The position numbers and the translations under genes were made by a program. The notes under the pieces are model-generated. The model was not told the DNA's origin. It saw only the letters and a program-made list of their open reading frames with translations, and did not search any database. Below, piece after piece: positions 25,749-34,410 of a DNA stretch of 64,000 bases. Origin of the DNA: Lewinellaceae bacterium (GTDB taxonomy: Bacteria; Bacteroidota; Bacteroidia; Chitinophagales; Saprospiraceae). The stretch lies in the NCBI GenBank assembly GCA_020636315.1, contig JACJYA010000010.1, positions 248,001 to 312,000 on the forward strand, given 5' to 3'. The stretch's first letter is position 1; each line of letters starts with the position of its first letter.

Positions 25749-26402
25749 TTATATACAATTGAGCTCCCGCCCTTTATTGACGGCCTCTATCGCATTTTTA
25801 ACCTCCAGCTTGGAATAGATATTCTTTCGGTGAGACTCCACTGTGGCAACGGATATACAGAGAATGTCAGCGATCCCGGCATTTGACTTCCCCTCCGCTA
25901 TCAGGGCCAACACCTCTTTTTCTCTCCGGGTCAGTGGGCAGTCTCCATCAAACCCCACCATGGCCTCCGGTTGGCTGATCAGGCGGCTGACCAGCCTTTC
26001 CAGTATGGTTGGATCAAAAAAATAATGGCCGGCCTGAACTTCGTGGAAGGCCCGCGCGAGATACTCCTTTGAGCTGCTCTTCAACACATAGCCTTTCACG
26101 CCCCTGGCCAGGCCCTCCTGAATAAAGAAGGGGTCCTCATGTTCGGTGAGGAAGATGACTTTTATATCGGGTTGTTCGGCCAGCAACAGGCCCATTACTT
26201 CGAGCCCGTCCATATCAGGCATGCGCAGGTCGAGCAGCAACTGATCCGGCTTTTCCCGCCGGCAAAGCTCTATCCCGTCCCTTCCTCCCACCGCTACTCC
26301 GACAACTTCCACATCCTCCATTTCCGACAACAATACCGTAAGGGCCTCCAGCCACATTTTGTGGTCGTCAACCAAAGCAACGCGGATGGTTTTACCTGAC
26401 AT
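25749..26402 (-). CDS. NarL/FixJ-family response regulator
   Basis: The protein has 217 residues. The receiver domain has the acidic pair in VALVDDHKMW, the phospho-acceptor Asp in QLLLDLRMPDMDG, Thr in VIFLTEHED and Lys in GYVLKSS. The C-terminal LuxR-type helix-turn-helix reads PLTRREKEVLALIAEGKSNA, then ISVATVESHRKNIYSKL. It activates or represses transcription when phosphorylated. Its partner is probably the HisKA_3 kinase at 23550-25499, although the two genes are convergent and so separately transcribed. It starts 46 bp past the end of the conflict operon on the same strand, so read-through from that operon is possible. ATG 26402. Confidence 0.93.
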   Translation of the reverse strand: MSGKTIRVALVDDHKMWLEALTVLLSEMEDVEVVGVAVGGRDGIELCRREKPDQLLLDLRMPDMDGLEVMGLLLAEQPDIKVIFLTEHEDPFFIQEGLARGVKGYVLKSSSKEYLARAFHEVQAGHYFFDPTILERLVSRLISQPEAMVGFDGDCPLTRREKEVLALIAEGKSNAGIADILCISVATVESHRKNIYSKLEVKNAIEAVNKGRELNCI

Positions 26403-26448
26403 TTCACCGGGGTTTAGCCCAACAATATAATCATTTCATACAGCTTCA

Positions 26449-29400
26449 CTATTTCATCTTTGATAGCCTGATGTTCCGCACACAACGGCAGGAAAAGCCC
26501 TGCGATTTTTCACCGAGTGCCCGGTTTATCCGGCCACTCCCGATCCGAAATTTATAACTCCAGGCTTCCTTTTCATTTTCCTCTGTGCCGGTCCAGTAAT
26601 ACCCGTTGCCATCGATGTTCAGAAAGCGGCCGTTGGCGCTGGCCATACCGGCGAGAGAGAAAGCAAACTCGCCCGGGCCGTCATTCTGCAAAACATTGAA
26701 ACCTTCTTGCGGCCCTCCTGCCGTTCTCCGAAGCAAATTCCACTCTTCATCCGTCGGCAGCCGCCATCCCGGCGGGCAGGCCCTTTGCGCCGCCTCCCAG
26801 GTGTAAAGCCGCCCGTATGTTTCTCCATTCGCTGGGTCATTGTCATAATACGAACAACCCTCCCCCGCATCGTAATTGAGGTTTTCCGCCATCCATACCA
26901 ATCCATTGAGTTCAACGGTGCGGTAGGTGCGGCCGTCACGGGGGTCGGTAAAGGCGCCGGTTTTGGGTGAGGGGGTGAGAGGGCGAGAGGGGGATTCGCT
27001 TTCCGGCCTTTGGCTTCCCACTTCCGATTTCCCACTTCCAACTTCCCGGAGATCATCCGCCGTCAACCCTTCCACCAATTCTCCCACCGCATCCGCCAGG
27101 CTGGCCATGTCCTGATCCATTTGCTTGGGAGGGACTTTGTAGCGGCGCTCCTGTTTTTCGAGCTGTTCAAATTCTTTTTGGAAAATGGACAGGCGCTCGC
27201 GGGGCTTAGCGCCCCGGCGGAGTTCCTCATCGAGGAGGGTAAAAAGACCTTTCAGGTTATTGGTGGAAATGAGGTCGTTGGCCTTACGGCGGAGGGATTG
27301 TAGGGCCTCTGATGCCGGTTCAAAAGCATCTGCTTCTATTGTTTGCGATTGGTACTGAGCCTGGACTTCGGGAAAATCAGCAGATTGCATTGCTTTGAGC
27401 CTTTCCTCCGCCCACGCCCGGTGCTCCCCCTCCGGATAGGCATCGATCAACCCCTGATATGCCGCCTCCGTTTCTTCAATCCGGGCGACCTGCCACAGGA
27501 AATACTCTGATCCGGGATAAAGTTCTTCATCAAAGGAATACCGACGGCTGATGAAAAGGCTGGTTTGCCCCGCCAGCTTGCGGAAGCCCGCCCGGTTTGG
27601 AATTACATCGGAAGCCCAATCATTAGGGGCTAAAGATCTGCGAAGGTCCAGATAATGAATATTGCCGGCGCCCATTTCTTCAATGGCTGCCTGCAGGCGT
27701 GCATTCAGGGCATCCACCATAAAGGCGGCCACACTTCGCGTCCACGCTGGTGAAAAGGCGCTGAAACGTTCCCCGAACCTTTCTTCCGGAAAATAATCGT
27801 ATCCATGCACCACCACCTGAAGCCGGGAACCTAAGCTGCCCAGAAATTTGAAGCCATTCTCCCAGGAATTCTTCAATTCACCCAAAACCGTGACATATTG
27901 ATCGGTCAGGATCTTTCGAATGTCCTCAACCTCTTCTGCCGGCTTCTCCACCAAAAAGCGGGTGGGCTCGTCGAACAACCGCTCCCCCATCGGGCTCAAC
28001 AGCAAGGTGGCCGATGACTCCCCGGCAATCATTTTCTCCACGCGCCGCACCACCTCCTCCAGTTGCTCCCAACCCTCTAATGGTGCATGAAGCACGATAA
28101 AATCTTCCATCAGAAAATGCGGAATGTCCACCGGCTCCGCCTGGTTGAACCAGCTGTCGCCCAGGGCGATGAGGATGGGCTTTTCGGCCTTGCCCTGGAG
28201 TTGGGGGCGGAGTTGTTGCATTTGGTATTCGAGAATGGAGATTCCATCGGGGGTGTGGAAGTAGGATTGGGTGGCAGATTGCACCGTTTGCGAAAATTGA
28301 GATTCCTCCTGCTGTAACTCGATTTCCTGTTTCAGCTCATAGCGAGGCGCCAAATGAGAAGATTCGAAAAAGAGAGCCCGAAGGAAAGGTTCGGCATCGG
28401 GACGGCGTAGTAAGGCTTCCAGCCGCACTGAACTGGGAACGTTGTATGCAGGGTTATCCAACTTTATTCGCAGCAATGAAGCGACAAACGCTCCTTCTAA
28501 AGGCCTGATCGTTCCGGTATCCGCCGCTTTTTCCAAAAAATAACCTCCTTCCTCGTAATATTCCGAGCCGGGTGGGCCCGGGATTTCTTTCATCAGGTAT
28601 CCAAAAGTGGAAAAAGGCTTCGGAGAGGCGAGGATCTTTACTTCCAGGTATTCATGAGGCAGGTTGTAAGCCAGAATGCGGTGCTCGATCCTGACAGGAA
28701 GGTTGATATTGCTTTGTGCACCATCAAAAAGATAGGCCTTTTCCCCAGCTTTCAGTTCCTGAAGCTCGCCCCCGGAAAAGGGCATCGAACTACCGACATA
28801 ATTGGACAGAAATATGGGGCTGATGAACAGATCCTGCCCGGAATGGTTCGTCAACTGTATGCGGATGGTATTCGAATAATCATCAACTCCTCTCCGCTCA
28901 CCGGAAAGCATATCTATTTGAAATACATCCTCCGGCTTAGGGGCTGATTTCCATTCACCGCCTTCCAATTGAAAGACGGTTATTTCAAGTTCCTCTTCTG
29001 AAAACTCTTCGATAAAAGGAGCTTCCAGTCCTTTCAAAAATTCCCAATTGGCCAACTGTTTGAGCAATTCCATGATCCTCCAGGTGCCGGCGGACAGCTC
29101 CAGAGGTTTACTCAACGGCCGGTAAGGATTAAAATAAAGCGCCTCTCCTTCATCATCGGGGTTTTCGAAGGCACGGGTGAGGTAAGCGTGAGTTTGGGTT
29201 AGGTGCAGAACATAGTTCAGCCAGGGGATCTCATTGGTAAAATGCAGGCCGTGTTGCCGTAATTCCCGGCTGTTTTGCAGTTCCCCAACCAGGGCGCCGT
29301 TATCGGCATGGTCCTGGATCAGAACATTTATTTCTCGTCGCGCTTTAGTCTTGATGGATGCCTGGAACACCCTGTCCGATCCGGTATTGAAGACCCTTGA

Positions 29401-29940
29401 AGTAGAACCGGAAAGGATGGTATAGGTTGGACAAACTTTCTGAATGCGAATACCCAGCGGGCCGTCCTCCATCTCCACGGCCACCTCCCTGTGCCAGATA
29501 GACACGCCATCTCGGCGGCCTTTATCGAAGCACCAGGCATTTTTCTCCTTATCGAAAAAGACGGAGCCCCGAATGCCTTGTTCAAAGAACGGCCGGTAAG
29601 GCTCCAGCAATTCCGTAAGCCCCTGCGCCACTGCTCTCCAGGCCTCCTCCCGGCTGTCGTAAACCGTCAGGGGCCGGGGCACTGTACCCGAACCTGCCTG
29701 CCCGAGAGGCAGCACAGGGATCTTGCCCAGTATGGGATGATCACCGTAGGTGCAATAGGCTTCCAAAACGCCCACCAGGATCTTATCATACGTATCCGCA
29801 AAATGGCGGGCCTCCCGCAACATCCGCTCATAGCCCTCCTCCCCCATCCGGTTCTCGTGGATCGGCACCAGGATCGCCTGGCTGTCGCCAAAGTAATCCA
29901 GGTAGGTGAAAAGTTCGCTATCGGGTTGCCGGATCGCCAT
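26449..29940 (-). CDS. Large conflict-locus protein: SGNH-like domain and fib_succ_major lectin-fold domain
   Basis: The protein has 1163 residues and is partly unrecognised. Residues 1-580 have no family I can name. Residues ~588-800 look like an SGNH/GDSL hydrolase (LIALGDSWFN at ~591-600; end block WASDVIPNRAGF), but the usual Asp and His of the last block are missing, so it may be inactive. Residues ~975-1010 are a low-complexity linker (EVGSGKSEVGS) whose DNA matches intergenic repeats. Residues ~1010-1163 are the Fibrobacter succinogenes major paralogous domain (GRTYRTVELNGLVWMAENLN, PPGWRLPTDEEW, YYWTGTEEN, FSCRCVRN), a C-type-lectin fold. It overlaps the upstream caspase-fold gene by 23 bases, so the two are translationally coupled. 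It is probably the ligand-binding subunit of the operon; this is inferred. ATG 29940. Confidence 0.72.
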   Translation of the reverse strand: MAIRQPDSELFTYLDYFGDSQAILVPIHENRMGEEGYERMLREARHFADTYDKILVGVLEAYCTYGDHPILGKIPVLPLGQAGSGTVPRPLTVYDSREEAWRAVAQGLTELLEPYRPFFEQGIRGSVFFDKEKNAWCFDKGRRDGVSIWHREVAVEMEDGPLGIRIQKVCPTYTILSGSTSRVFNTGSDRVFQASIKTKARREINVLIQDHADNGALVGELQNSRELRQHGLHFTNEIPWLNYVLHLTQTHAYLTRAFENPDDEGEALYFNPYRPLSKPLELSAGTWRIMELLKQLANWEFLKGLEAPFIEEFSEEELEITVFQLEGGEWKSAPKPEDVFQIDMLSGERRGVDDYSNTIRIQLTNHSGQDLFISPIFLSNYVGSSMPFSGGELQELKAGEKAYLFDGAQSNINLPVRIEHRILAYNLPHEYLEVKILASPKPFSTFGYLMKEIPGPPGSEYYEEGGYFLEKAADTGTIRPLEGAFVASLLRIKLDNPAYNVPSSVRLEALLRRPDAEPFLRALFFESSHLAPRYELKQEIELQQEESQFSQTVQSATQSYFHTPDGISILEYQMQQLRPQLQGKAEKPILIALGDSWFNQAEPVDIPHFLMEDFIVLHAPLEGWEQLEEVVRRVEKMIAGESSATLLLSPMGERLFDEPTRFLVEKPAEEVEDIRKILTDQYVTVLGELKNSWENGFKFLGSLGSRLQVVVHGYDYFPEERFGERFSAFSPAWTRSVAAFMVDALNARLQAAIEEMGAGNIHYLDLRRSLAPNDWASDVIPNRAGFRKLAGQTSLFISRRYSFDEELYPGSEYFLWQVARIEETEAAYQGLIDAYPEGEHRAWAEERLKAMQSADFPEVQAQYQSQTIEADAFEPASEALQSLRRKANDLISTNNLKGLFTLLDEELRRGAKPRERLSIFQKEFEQLEKQERRYKVPPKQMDQDMASLADAVGELVEGLTADDLREVGSGKSEVGSQRPESESPSRPLTPSPKTGAFTDPRDGRTYRTVELNGLVWMAENLNYDAGEGCSYYDNDPANGETYGRLYTWEAAQRACPPGWRLPTDEEWNLLRRTAGGPQEGFNVLQNDGPGEFAFSLAGMASANGRFLNIDGNGYYWTGTEENEKEAWSYKFRIGSGRINRALGEKSQGFSCRCVRNIRLSKMK

Positions 29941-31768
29941 CGTCTTGCTTTTTTCGGTTGATGTGTACAGGAAGGTTCAGGAGTTCTTCCAGGGACAATT
30001 CCAGCTGGAAAAGTTCTCTCTCCGCATCGGGCATAGCAGGGAAGGCAATAGAAAGCCCCTCCTGCCCTCTGAACAATAAAGCTTTTTCCAGAAAGCCGAT
30101 CGCCTTTTCCACATCCCTCCGTTTCGTGAGGTCCAATTCCTCGGTAATAGAAAATATTTCCATAAAACGCGCCCAGCCTGCTTCAATGAGTGTAAACACG
30201 CCCTGCCCTGCTCTTCGCTCCAGGCATCCATTGGCTTCCAGCAAATCCATCAGGTAATCGACATTTGGCTCTTCTGAAAGCCCCTGGCCCAGAATGGGGC
30301 GGCGCCCGGCAGCCAGGGAACCCAAAACCAGTGGCGTTTGCTGCATATCAGCCGTCGCTTTTATCCACTCCGCTGCTTTCCGCACCAGCCATTTATTGCT
30401 TCGGTACCGGCCAACGGCCAGCACTTCCGTCAGGGCTTTGCTGAAAAGCCCATGGGCGGCGCCCTCGAAACGCTGCTCATAGGCCACCTGCCCGGGAAGG
30501 GTGGCGGAAAGGATAACGTTTTTGTCATTTCTCAGGTCCAGCCAGTTCTCCCCGCCGGCGTGGGTATCCAAAACCAGGGTAATAAAACCGCGGCAGCCTT
30601 CAGATGCCTCCCGGAATTCATATTCATAGATCACGCCGCCGGTTACTGTGCGAATGCTTTCCACTTTGGAAATACGCTGCTCTTCATAATCGTGCAGAAT
30701 GAGGTAATGATCGTTTCTTTTGTTCTCAGCATGGCCGCTGAAGTAAAAAAGGAGGTGGTCCTCCGGCTTGGCCTGGCTGCACATAGCCCGCCATTGCCTC
30801 AGGACATTTTCCCTGGTTGCCCGGTTATCCTGTAGAACACTAGCCTCAACGGTTCTTCCTTCCAACAATACTTTGAGGCCGTCTTGAATGAGTTCCAGGT
30901 CATTGGCCGGCCCTTCCAGTTCAGGGAATTGCCCGGAGGCTGTCTTGCCGACCACAACCAGGAGGGCCTTCACCGTTCCTTTTTTCTCCAGCTCCACTTC
31001 CACGCCCGGCCCCGGTTTGATCAGCGCCAGGATATCCTCGGGTATTTTAGTGCGAAAAGCGGAAGAGCTGGCGCTACCGCCGGTTGTGATGTGGTCCGCC
31101 AGTTCTTTCAATGACTTTATCGCCTCGTCCCTGGCCCCCTTCTGATAATTGCGCATGCCGCGGACCAGTTGTTCTGCTACGGCCAGAGGGTCCACGCCAC
31201 CGGTGCGTTCCTCCTCACTACCCCGCGTGCTGATCCAGTTGAGATAAACCTCAACGGAACTGGCAGCTGCTTTACCATCTACAGTATCGGTAAAGGCCTC
31301 CAAAAGGCGCTGCGCCGCCAGCTCGGGTTTGAGGTAAGCCTCGGCCGTCCACCGCTGCGCTTCGGCAAAAGCGGGAGAAGGCAGTTCATCGCCACAGTAG
31401 TCCAGGTAGGCCAGCAGGAAGCGCGCCAGGCGGTACAGGCGGGGGCTGGAAAAACGCTTTTCTCCCCGCAGGTGGTTCAGTAAAGGGTCCCGGAGGCTTT
31501 CGTGTATCTCGTACACTCCCTGGCCAAGGCTCCGGCAGAGGGATGAGTTCAAAAGGCCGGAGACGGCATCGAGTGGTATGTCCAGTGGCTTGCCTTTCTC
31601 ATCCACCTTAAAGTTTACCCAAAGGCGGTAAAGCAAGCCCGGCGTCAATGCCACGAAAAAGGCGGCATGACAGGCCAGCCAAAGGTATCCCTCCCCGGGA
31701 TAACGCTTCAGATAGCGCTCCAGGCGGCTGCTGTCGATGGCTCCTTTTGGCTGTATGGCTTGCGGCAT
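29918..31768 (-). CDS. Caspase-fold (C14) protein with catalytic Cys replaced, conflict operon
   Basis: The protein has 616 residues. Residues ~20-190 are a helical domain starting YLWLACHAAFFVALTPGLLY, a block I associate with effector and adaptor proteins of bacterial conflict systems. Residues ~265-470 are a caspase-like fold: LLVVVGKTASGQFPELEGPA, then HLLFYFSGHAENK with the catalytic His (346). In the second motif D-x-C-H-S-G the sequence is LVLDTHAGGEN, with Thr402 where the nucleophilic Cys should be. This predicts loss of protease activity. The C-terminus is a helical/winged-helix-like tail. The gene precedes and overlaps the 1163-residue lectin-fold gene. The 389-bp gap before it holds repeats and may contain its own promoter. 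ATG 31768. Confidence 0.75.
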   Translation of the reverse strand: MPQAIQPKGAIDSSRLERYLKRYPGEGYLWLACHAAFFVALTPGLLYRLWVNFKVDEKGKPLDIPLDAVSGLLNSSLCRSLGQGVYEIHESLRDPLLNHLRGEKRFSSPRLYRLARFLLAYLDYCGDELPSPAFAEAQRWTAEAYLKPELAAQRLLEAFTDTVDGKAAASSVEVYLNWISTRGSEEERTGGVDPLAVAEQLVRGMRNYQKGARDEAIKSLKELADHITTGGSASSSAFRTKIPEDILALIKPGPGVEVELEKKGTVKALLVVVGKTASGQFPELEGPANDLELIQDGLKVLLEGRTVEASVLQDNRATRENVLRQWRAMCSQAKPEDHLLFYFSGHAENKRNDHYLILHDYEEQRISKVESIRTVTGGVIYEYEFREASEGCRGFITLVLDTHAGGENWLDLRNDKNVILSATLPGQVAYEQRFEGAAHGLFSKALTEVLAVGRYRSNKWLVRKAAEWIKATADMQQTPLVLGSLAAGRRPILGQGLSEEPNVDYLMDLLEANGCLERRAGQGVFTLIEAGWARFMEIFSITEELDLTKRRDVEKAIGFLEKALLFRGQEGLSIAFPAMPDAERELFQLELSLEELLNLPVHINRKKQDDGDPATR

Positions 31769-32157
31769 GATGCTCTTTCTTGAATGGCCTTATGGGCTTT
31801 TACTTTATTGTTATATGGTTTGATGGTTTTCGCAACCTCTGTCCAACTACTCTCTGATACAGGGACTGTTCATAGTGGGGCCGTTCATAGTTTCTGGTTT
31901 TTCACCCGGACTTCGGCGTGAGCTCAGTCGAACGCTGAGGAACGAAGACGGGCTGAGCTCCACATCGCCCTGGGGACCGTTCATAGTTCCTTGTTTCTGA
32001 GTTCCTGGTTCCCTGGAAACCAGCAGGTTAGCGTGAAGCAGACACACTTAATTGAACTATCCCCTGATGCACTGCTCCCCACCAACTTATACACCCAGGC
32101 ACCTTTCCACTTTTACACCTAAGCACCTTTCCACTTTTACACCCAAGCACTTTACCC
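31769..32157. repeat. 389-bp gap inside the conflict locus, filled with repeats
   Basis: No gene is seen. The gap carries the gttcatagtttctgg / ttcctggttccctgg repeat type (31868-32020), an aaaccagcaggttagcg to cacacttaattgaactat block (32014-32060) related to 25690-25733, and the start of a 24-base tandem repeat. It also holds gagctcagtcgaacgctgag. It separates the vWA gene from the caspase-fold gene, so the locus may be two transcripts. Confidence 0.5.
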
Positions 32158-32162
32158 TCACC
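32091..32162. repeat. Three tandem 24-bp units
   Basis: The unit acacc(c/t)a(a/g)gcacctttcc + actttt occurs at 32091-32114 and 32115-32138, with a diverged third unit from 32139 that runs into the vWA stop codon. There are no spacers between units, so this is a short tandem repeat. Confidence 0.65.
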
Positions 32163-33345
32163 TGATCCTCCCCACCGCCTGCTGTATTCCCGCCTCCGTA
32201 CACTCCAGCATAGGCACCACCCCACCGAAGAACGCTCCGGCGCTTCCTTTCCAAAGGTGGCCCGGCAGGGGGTTGAACCACAACACATGCTCCACTTTGC
32301 TTTCCAGGCGGTTCAGCAGTTCCATTGTCACCTGCACGCGGGCCGGGTTCATTCCGTCGTGCGCGGCGCCGGCGTCACTGAGAAAGAGGACTACGGTATT
32401 CTTCTCCCAGCCGGCAAGCAGGCTGCTCAGCGTTACCGAGGCAGTATGCTCCATGTTGGTAAAGAAGCGATACTCCGGCAGCCCCGAAGCCCCCACTTTG
32501 TAGGGCGGGTAATTGGTGAAGAAGTACGTTTCGATCTCCGTATAATGCGTGCTCTCCCTCAACCCCTGGATAAAAAAATCGAACAGGTGGTGGTGGGGCG
32601 TCATGGACCCACCGTGGTCCAGCAGCACCACAAAATGCTGGCGGCTGACCTTTCTGGTTTCGAACACCAGCTCGAAGAAGAAGCCATTGCGGGCCAGCGC
32701 CCGCACCGTTCCCCGGACATCCACCTCTTCGGTGGGCTGCCGGAAGCTCTGCTGCTTGAGGCGGCGCCATGACTGCTTGGCCCGGCGCTGCTGAAAGGGA
32801 AGATATTTCTGCTCCGAAAAGAGAAAGGGTGTATCCAGTTGCGAGGGCAGCTCGCGTTCCTCTTTTTGAACCCCGGCGCCCCCTTCGCCTCCTTCATCGA
32901 AAAGGAGCTCTATCTCCTGCCAACTGGAGGACTGCTGGGGTTGGGGTTGAGGTTCAGGTTGAGGCTGAAGTTGAGGTTGAGGCTGAGGCTGAGGCTTTTG
33001 CTGCTTTATTTTTTCCGGTTCGGAAACTGGCTGCTCTGCTTTTGGCGTTTCATCTGCTCTTTTCTGAGCCGTTCGCATTTGTTCTGCAAAATGGCTCCAG
33101 TACTGCGGCAGTTCCGCGTAGGCCTCTTCGAATATCTCCTCAAAGCGGGATCGAAACTGCGGCCGGGTGAGCCACATGGCCTTGCAAAGCGCCAAAAGGC
33201 CTTCCTTGTCTTTCGCTTTACCCAGCAACAGGCAGTGGAGGAAGTTCCGATACTGGCGGGCATCCAGTTCTATCCCCACTTCCTTTCGCAGGCGGTGGAA
33301 AAAGCGGTAAAAGATCAGGCTGTGAGGTGCTTTGGCTGCCGGCAT
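32158..33345 (-). CDS. vWA-domain protein of a MoxR-vWA module
   Basis: The protein has ~395 residues from ATG 33345 (MPAAKAPHSLIFYRFFHRLR); an upstream ATG at 33423 would overlap the MoxR gene by 29 bases and add an AT-rich, non-conserved stretch. The N-terminal ~110 residues are helical. A Pro-Gln-rich linker (PQPQPQPQLQPQPEPQPQPQ) follows, then a von Willebrand A domain: FVVLLDHGGSMTPHHHLFDF at the metal site (D-x-G-x-S instead of D-x-S-x-S) and NTVVLFLSDAGAAHDGMNPA. Such proteins work with MoxR AAA+ ATPases as chaperone- or switch-like modules. It follows the MoxR gene closely. Confidence 0.82.
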   Translation of the reverse strand: MPAAKAPHSLIFYRFFHRLRKEVGIELDARQYRNFLHCLLLGKAKDKEGLLALCKAMWLTRPQFRSRFEEIFEEAYAELPQYWSHFAEQMRTAQKRADETPKAEQPVSEPEKIKQQKPQPQPQPQLQPQPEPQPQPQQSSSWQEIELLFDEGGEGGAGVQKEERELPSQLDTPFLFSEQKYLPFQQRRAKQSWRRLKQQSFRQPTEEVDVRGTVRALARNGFFFELVFETRKVSRQHFVVLLDHGGSMTPHHHLFDFFIQGLRESTHYTEIETYFFTNYPPYKVGASGLPEYRFFTNMEHTASVTLSSLLAGWEKNTVVLFLSDAGAAHDGMNPARVQVTMELLNRLESKVEHVLWFNPLPGHLWKGSAGAFFGGVVPMLECTEAGIQQAVGRIR

Positions 33346-33394
33346 AATTTTCTTAGTAATCAAAAAATAAGTTGTCGATCTGAGTTTTTCAGGG

Positions 33395-34408
33395 TTATTT
33401 GTTGGTCTGTGTTTTGTAATCATCCAGGCTTTTCAGCAGCACCTCCGGGTGAGGCAATTCGCCTTTTGGCAGGCTCTCACCTTCCAGCCTGCCCTGCAGA
33501 AACTGGTAATACAGTACCCTCAGCCAGTCGATCAGCTCGCTGGTTGAAGGGGCTTTGTCGGTATTGGGGTTATTCTTCATATCGGTGTAAAGCTGGCGAA
33601 AACGGTTGACGATGTCTTCAATCAGCTTATCCGGCATGGCTTTTTTGTATTCCTTTGCCCAGTTCCCGGCGTTGGCCTTGGCAATGTCCATCAGCAACTC
33701 CTCACCGGGAAAATCGATGTAGAAAAATACACAGCGGCGCAGAAAGGCGTTGGGCAGGTCTTTTTCATCGTTGCTGGTAATGAAAATAAGCGGCGGATAT
33801 TCGGCGACGATCTCCTCACTGGTCTCCTCTACGAAAAAGCGCTTTTGCTCCAGCTCGAACAACAAGTCATTGGGAAAATCCAGGTCGGCCTTGTCGATCT
33901 CGTCGATCAGAAGGATGGCGGGCTTGTCGGGTTTGGAAGCGAGGTAAGCCTGTCCGAGCGGCCCGAATTTCCGGTACCGAAAGAGATCCTCTTTTCCGGG
34001 CTGCGGTTCTCCATTGTTCTTATGGCGGGCCAATTCCACATCCCGCAGGCGGGCCAGGTGGTCGAACGTGTAAAGGCCATCTCTCGCTTTGGTGGAGGAC
34101 TTGATGTACCATTCAAAATACTGGCTGCGGTAATCCTTGCGGTAAAGCTCATAGGCTACGGCCTGGGCCAGGCGGGTCTTGCCGGAGCCGGGTTCTCCCC
34201 TGAGCAGCAACGGCCGCTGGAGAATGCGGGCGTATTCAACCGCATCCTTCAATGCATCACTGGGAAAATAAGGAGGGATCTTTTCCTCGAAAACCTTTTT
34301 CTGCTCCCTGACCACCCCCCTCAATTCCTCCGTCTCATAGGAAAGCTTAGGAGTAGCCTTCAACAGCCTTTTTCCCTCGTATCGCTTGTAGTTTTTTTCC
34401 TGGATCAT
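33395..34408 (-). CDS. MoxR-family AAA+ ATPase
   Basis: The protein has 337 residues. Walker A is LLLRGEPGSGKTRLAQAVAY, Walker B PAILLIDEIDKADLDFPNDL, and sensor 1 with arginine finger PLIFITSNDEKDLPNAFLRR followed by CVFFYIDFP. The short glutamate-rich LFELEQKRFFVEE segment between them is the usual MoxR loop. It hydrolyses ATP in a ring complex and usually acts on a vWA partner, here the gene directly downstream. It lies 2 bp after the CHAT/STAND-like gene's stop codon, so the three genes are one transcript. ATG 34408. Confidence 0.92.
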   Translation of the reverse strand: MIQEKNYKRYEGKRLLKATPKLSYETEELRGVVREQKKVFEEKIPPYFPSDALKDAVEYARILQRPLLLRGEPGSGKTRLAQAVAYELYRKDYRSQYFEWYIKSSTKARDGLYTFDHLARLRDVELARHKNNGEPQPGKEDLFRYRKFGPLGQAYLASKPDKPAILLIDEIDKADLDFPNDLLFELEQKRFFVEETSEEIVAEYPPLIFITSNDEKDLPNAFLRRCVFFYIDFPGEELLMDIAKANAGNWAKEYKKAMPDKLIEDIVNRFRQLYTDMKNNPNTDKAPSTSELIDWLRVLYYQFLQGRLEGESLPKGELPHPEVLLKSLDDYKTQTNK

Positions 34409-34410
34409 AT

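Noticed and set aside
26449..26620. The fib_succ_major lectin-fold end of the 1163-residue protein as a second DGR variable repeat
   Set aside because: Its codons do not show the NNY pattern (many end in A or G) and its DNA is not similar to the VR at 834-905.
32091..32162. Tandem 24-bp units as a possible CRISPR array
   Set aside because: The units are directly adjacent without spacers, only about three, and no cas genes are in the window.
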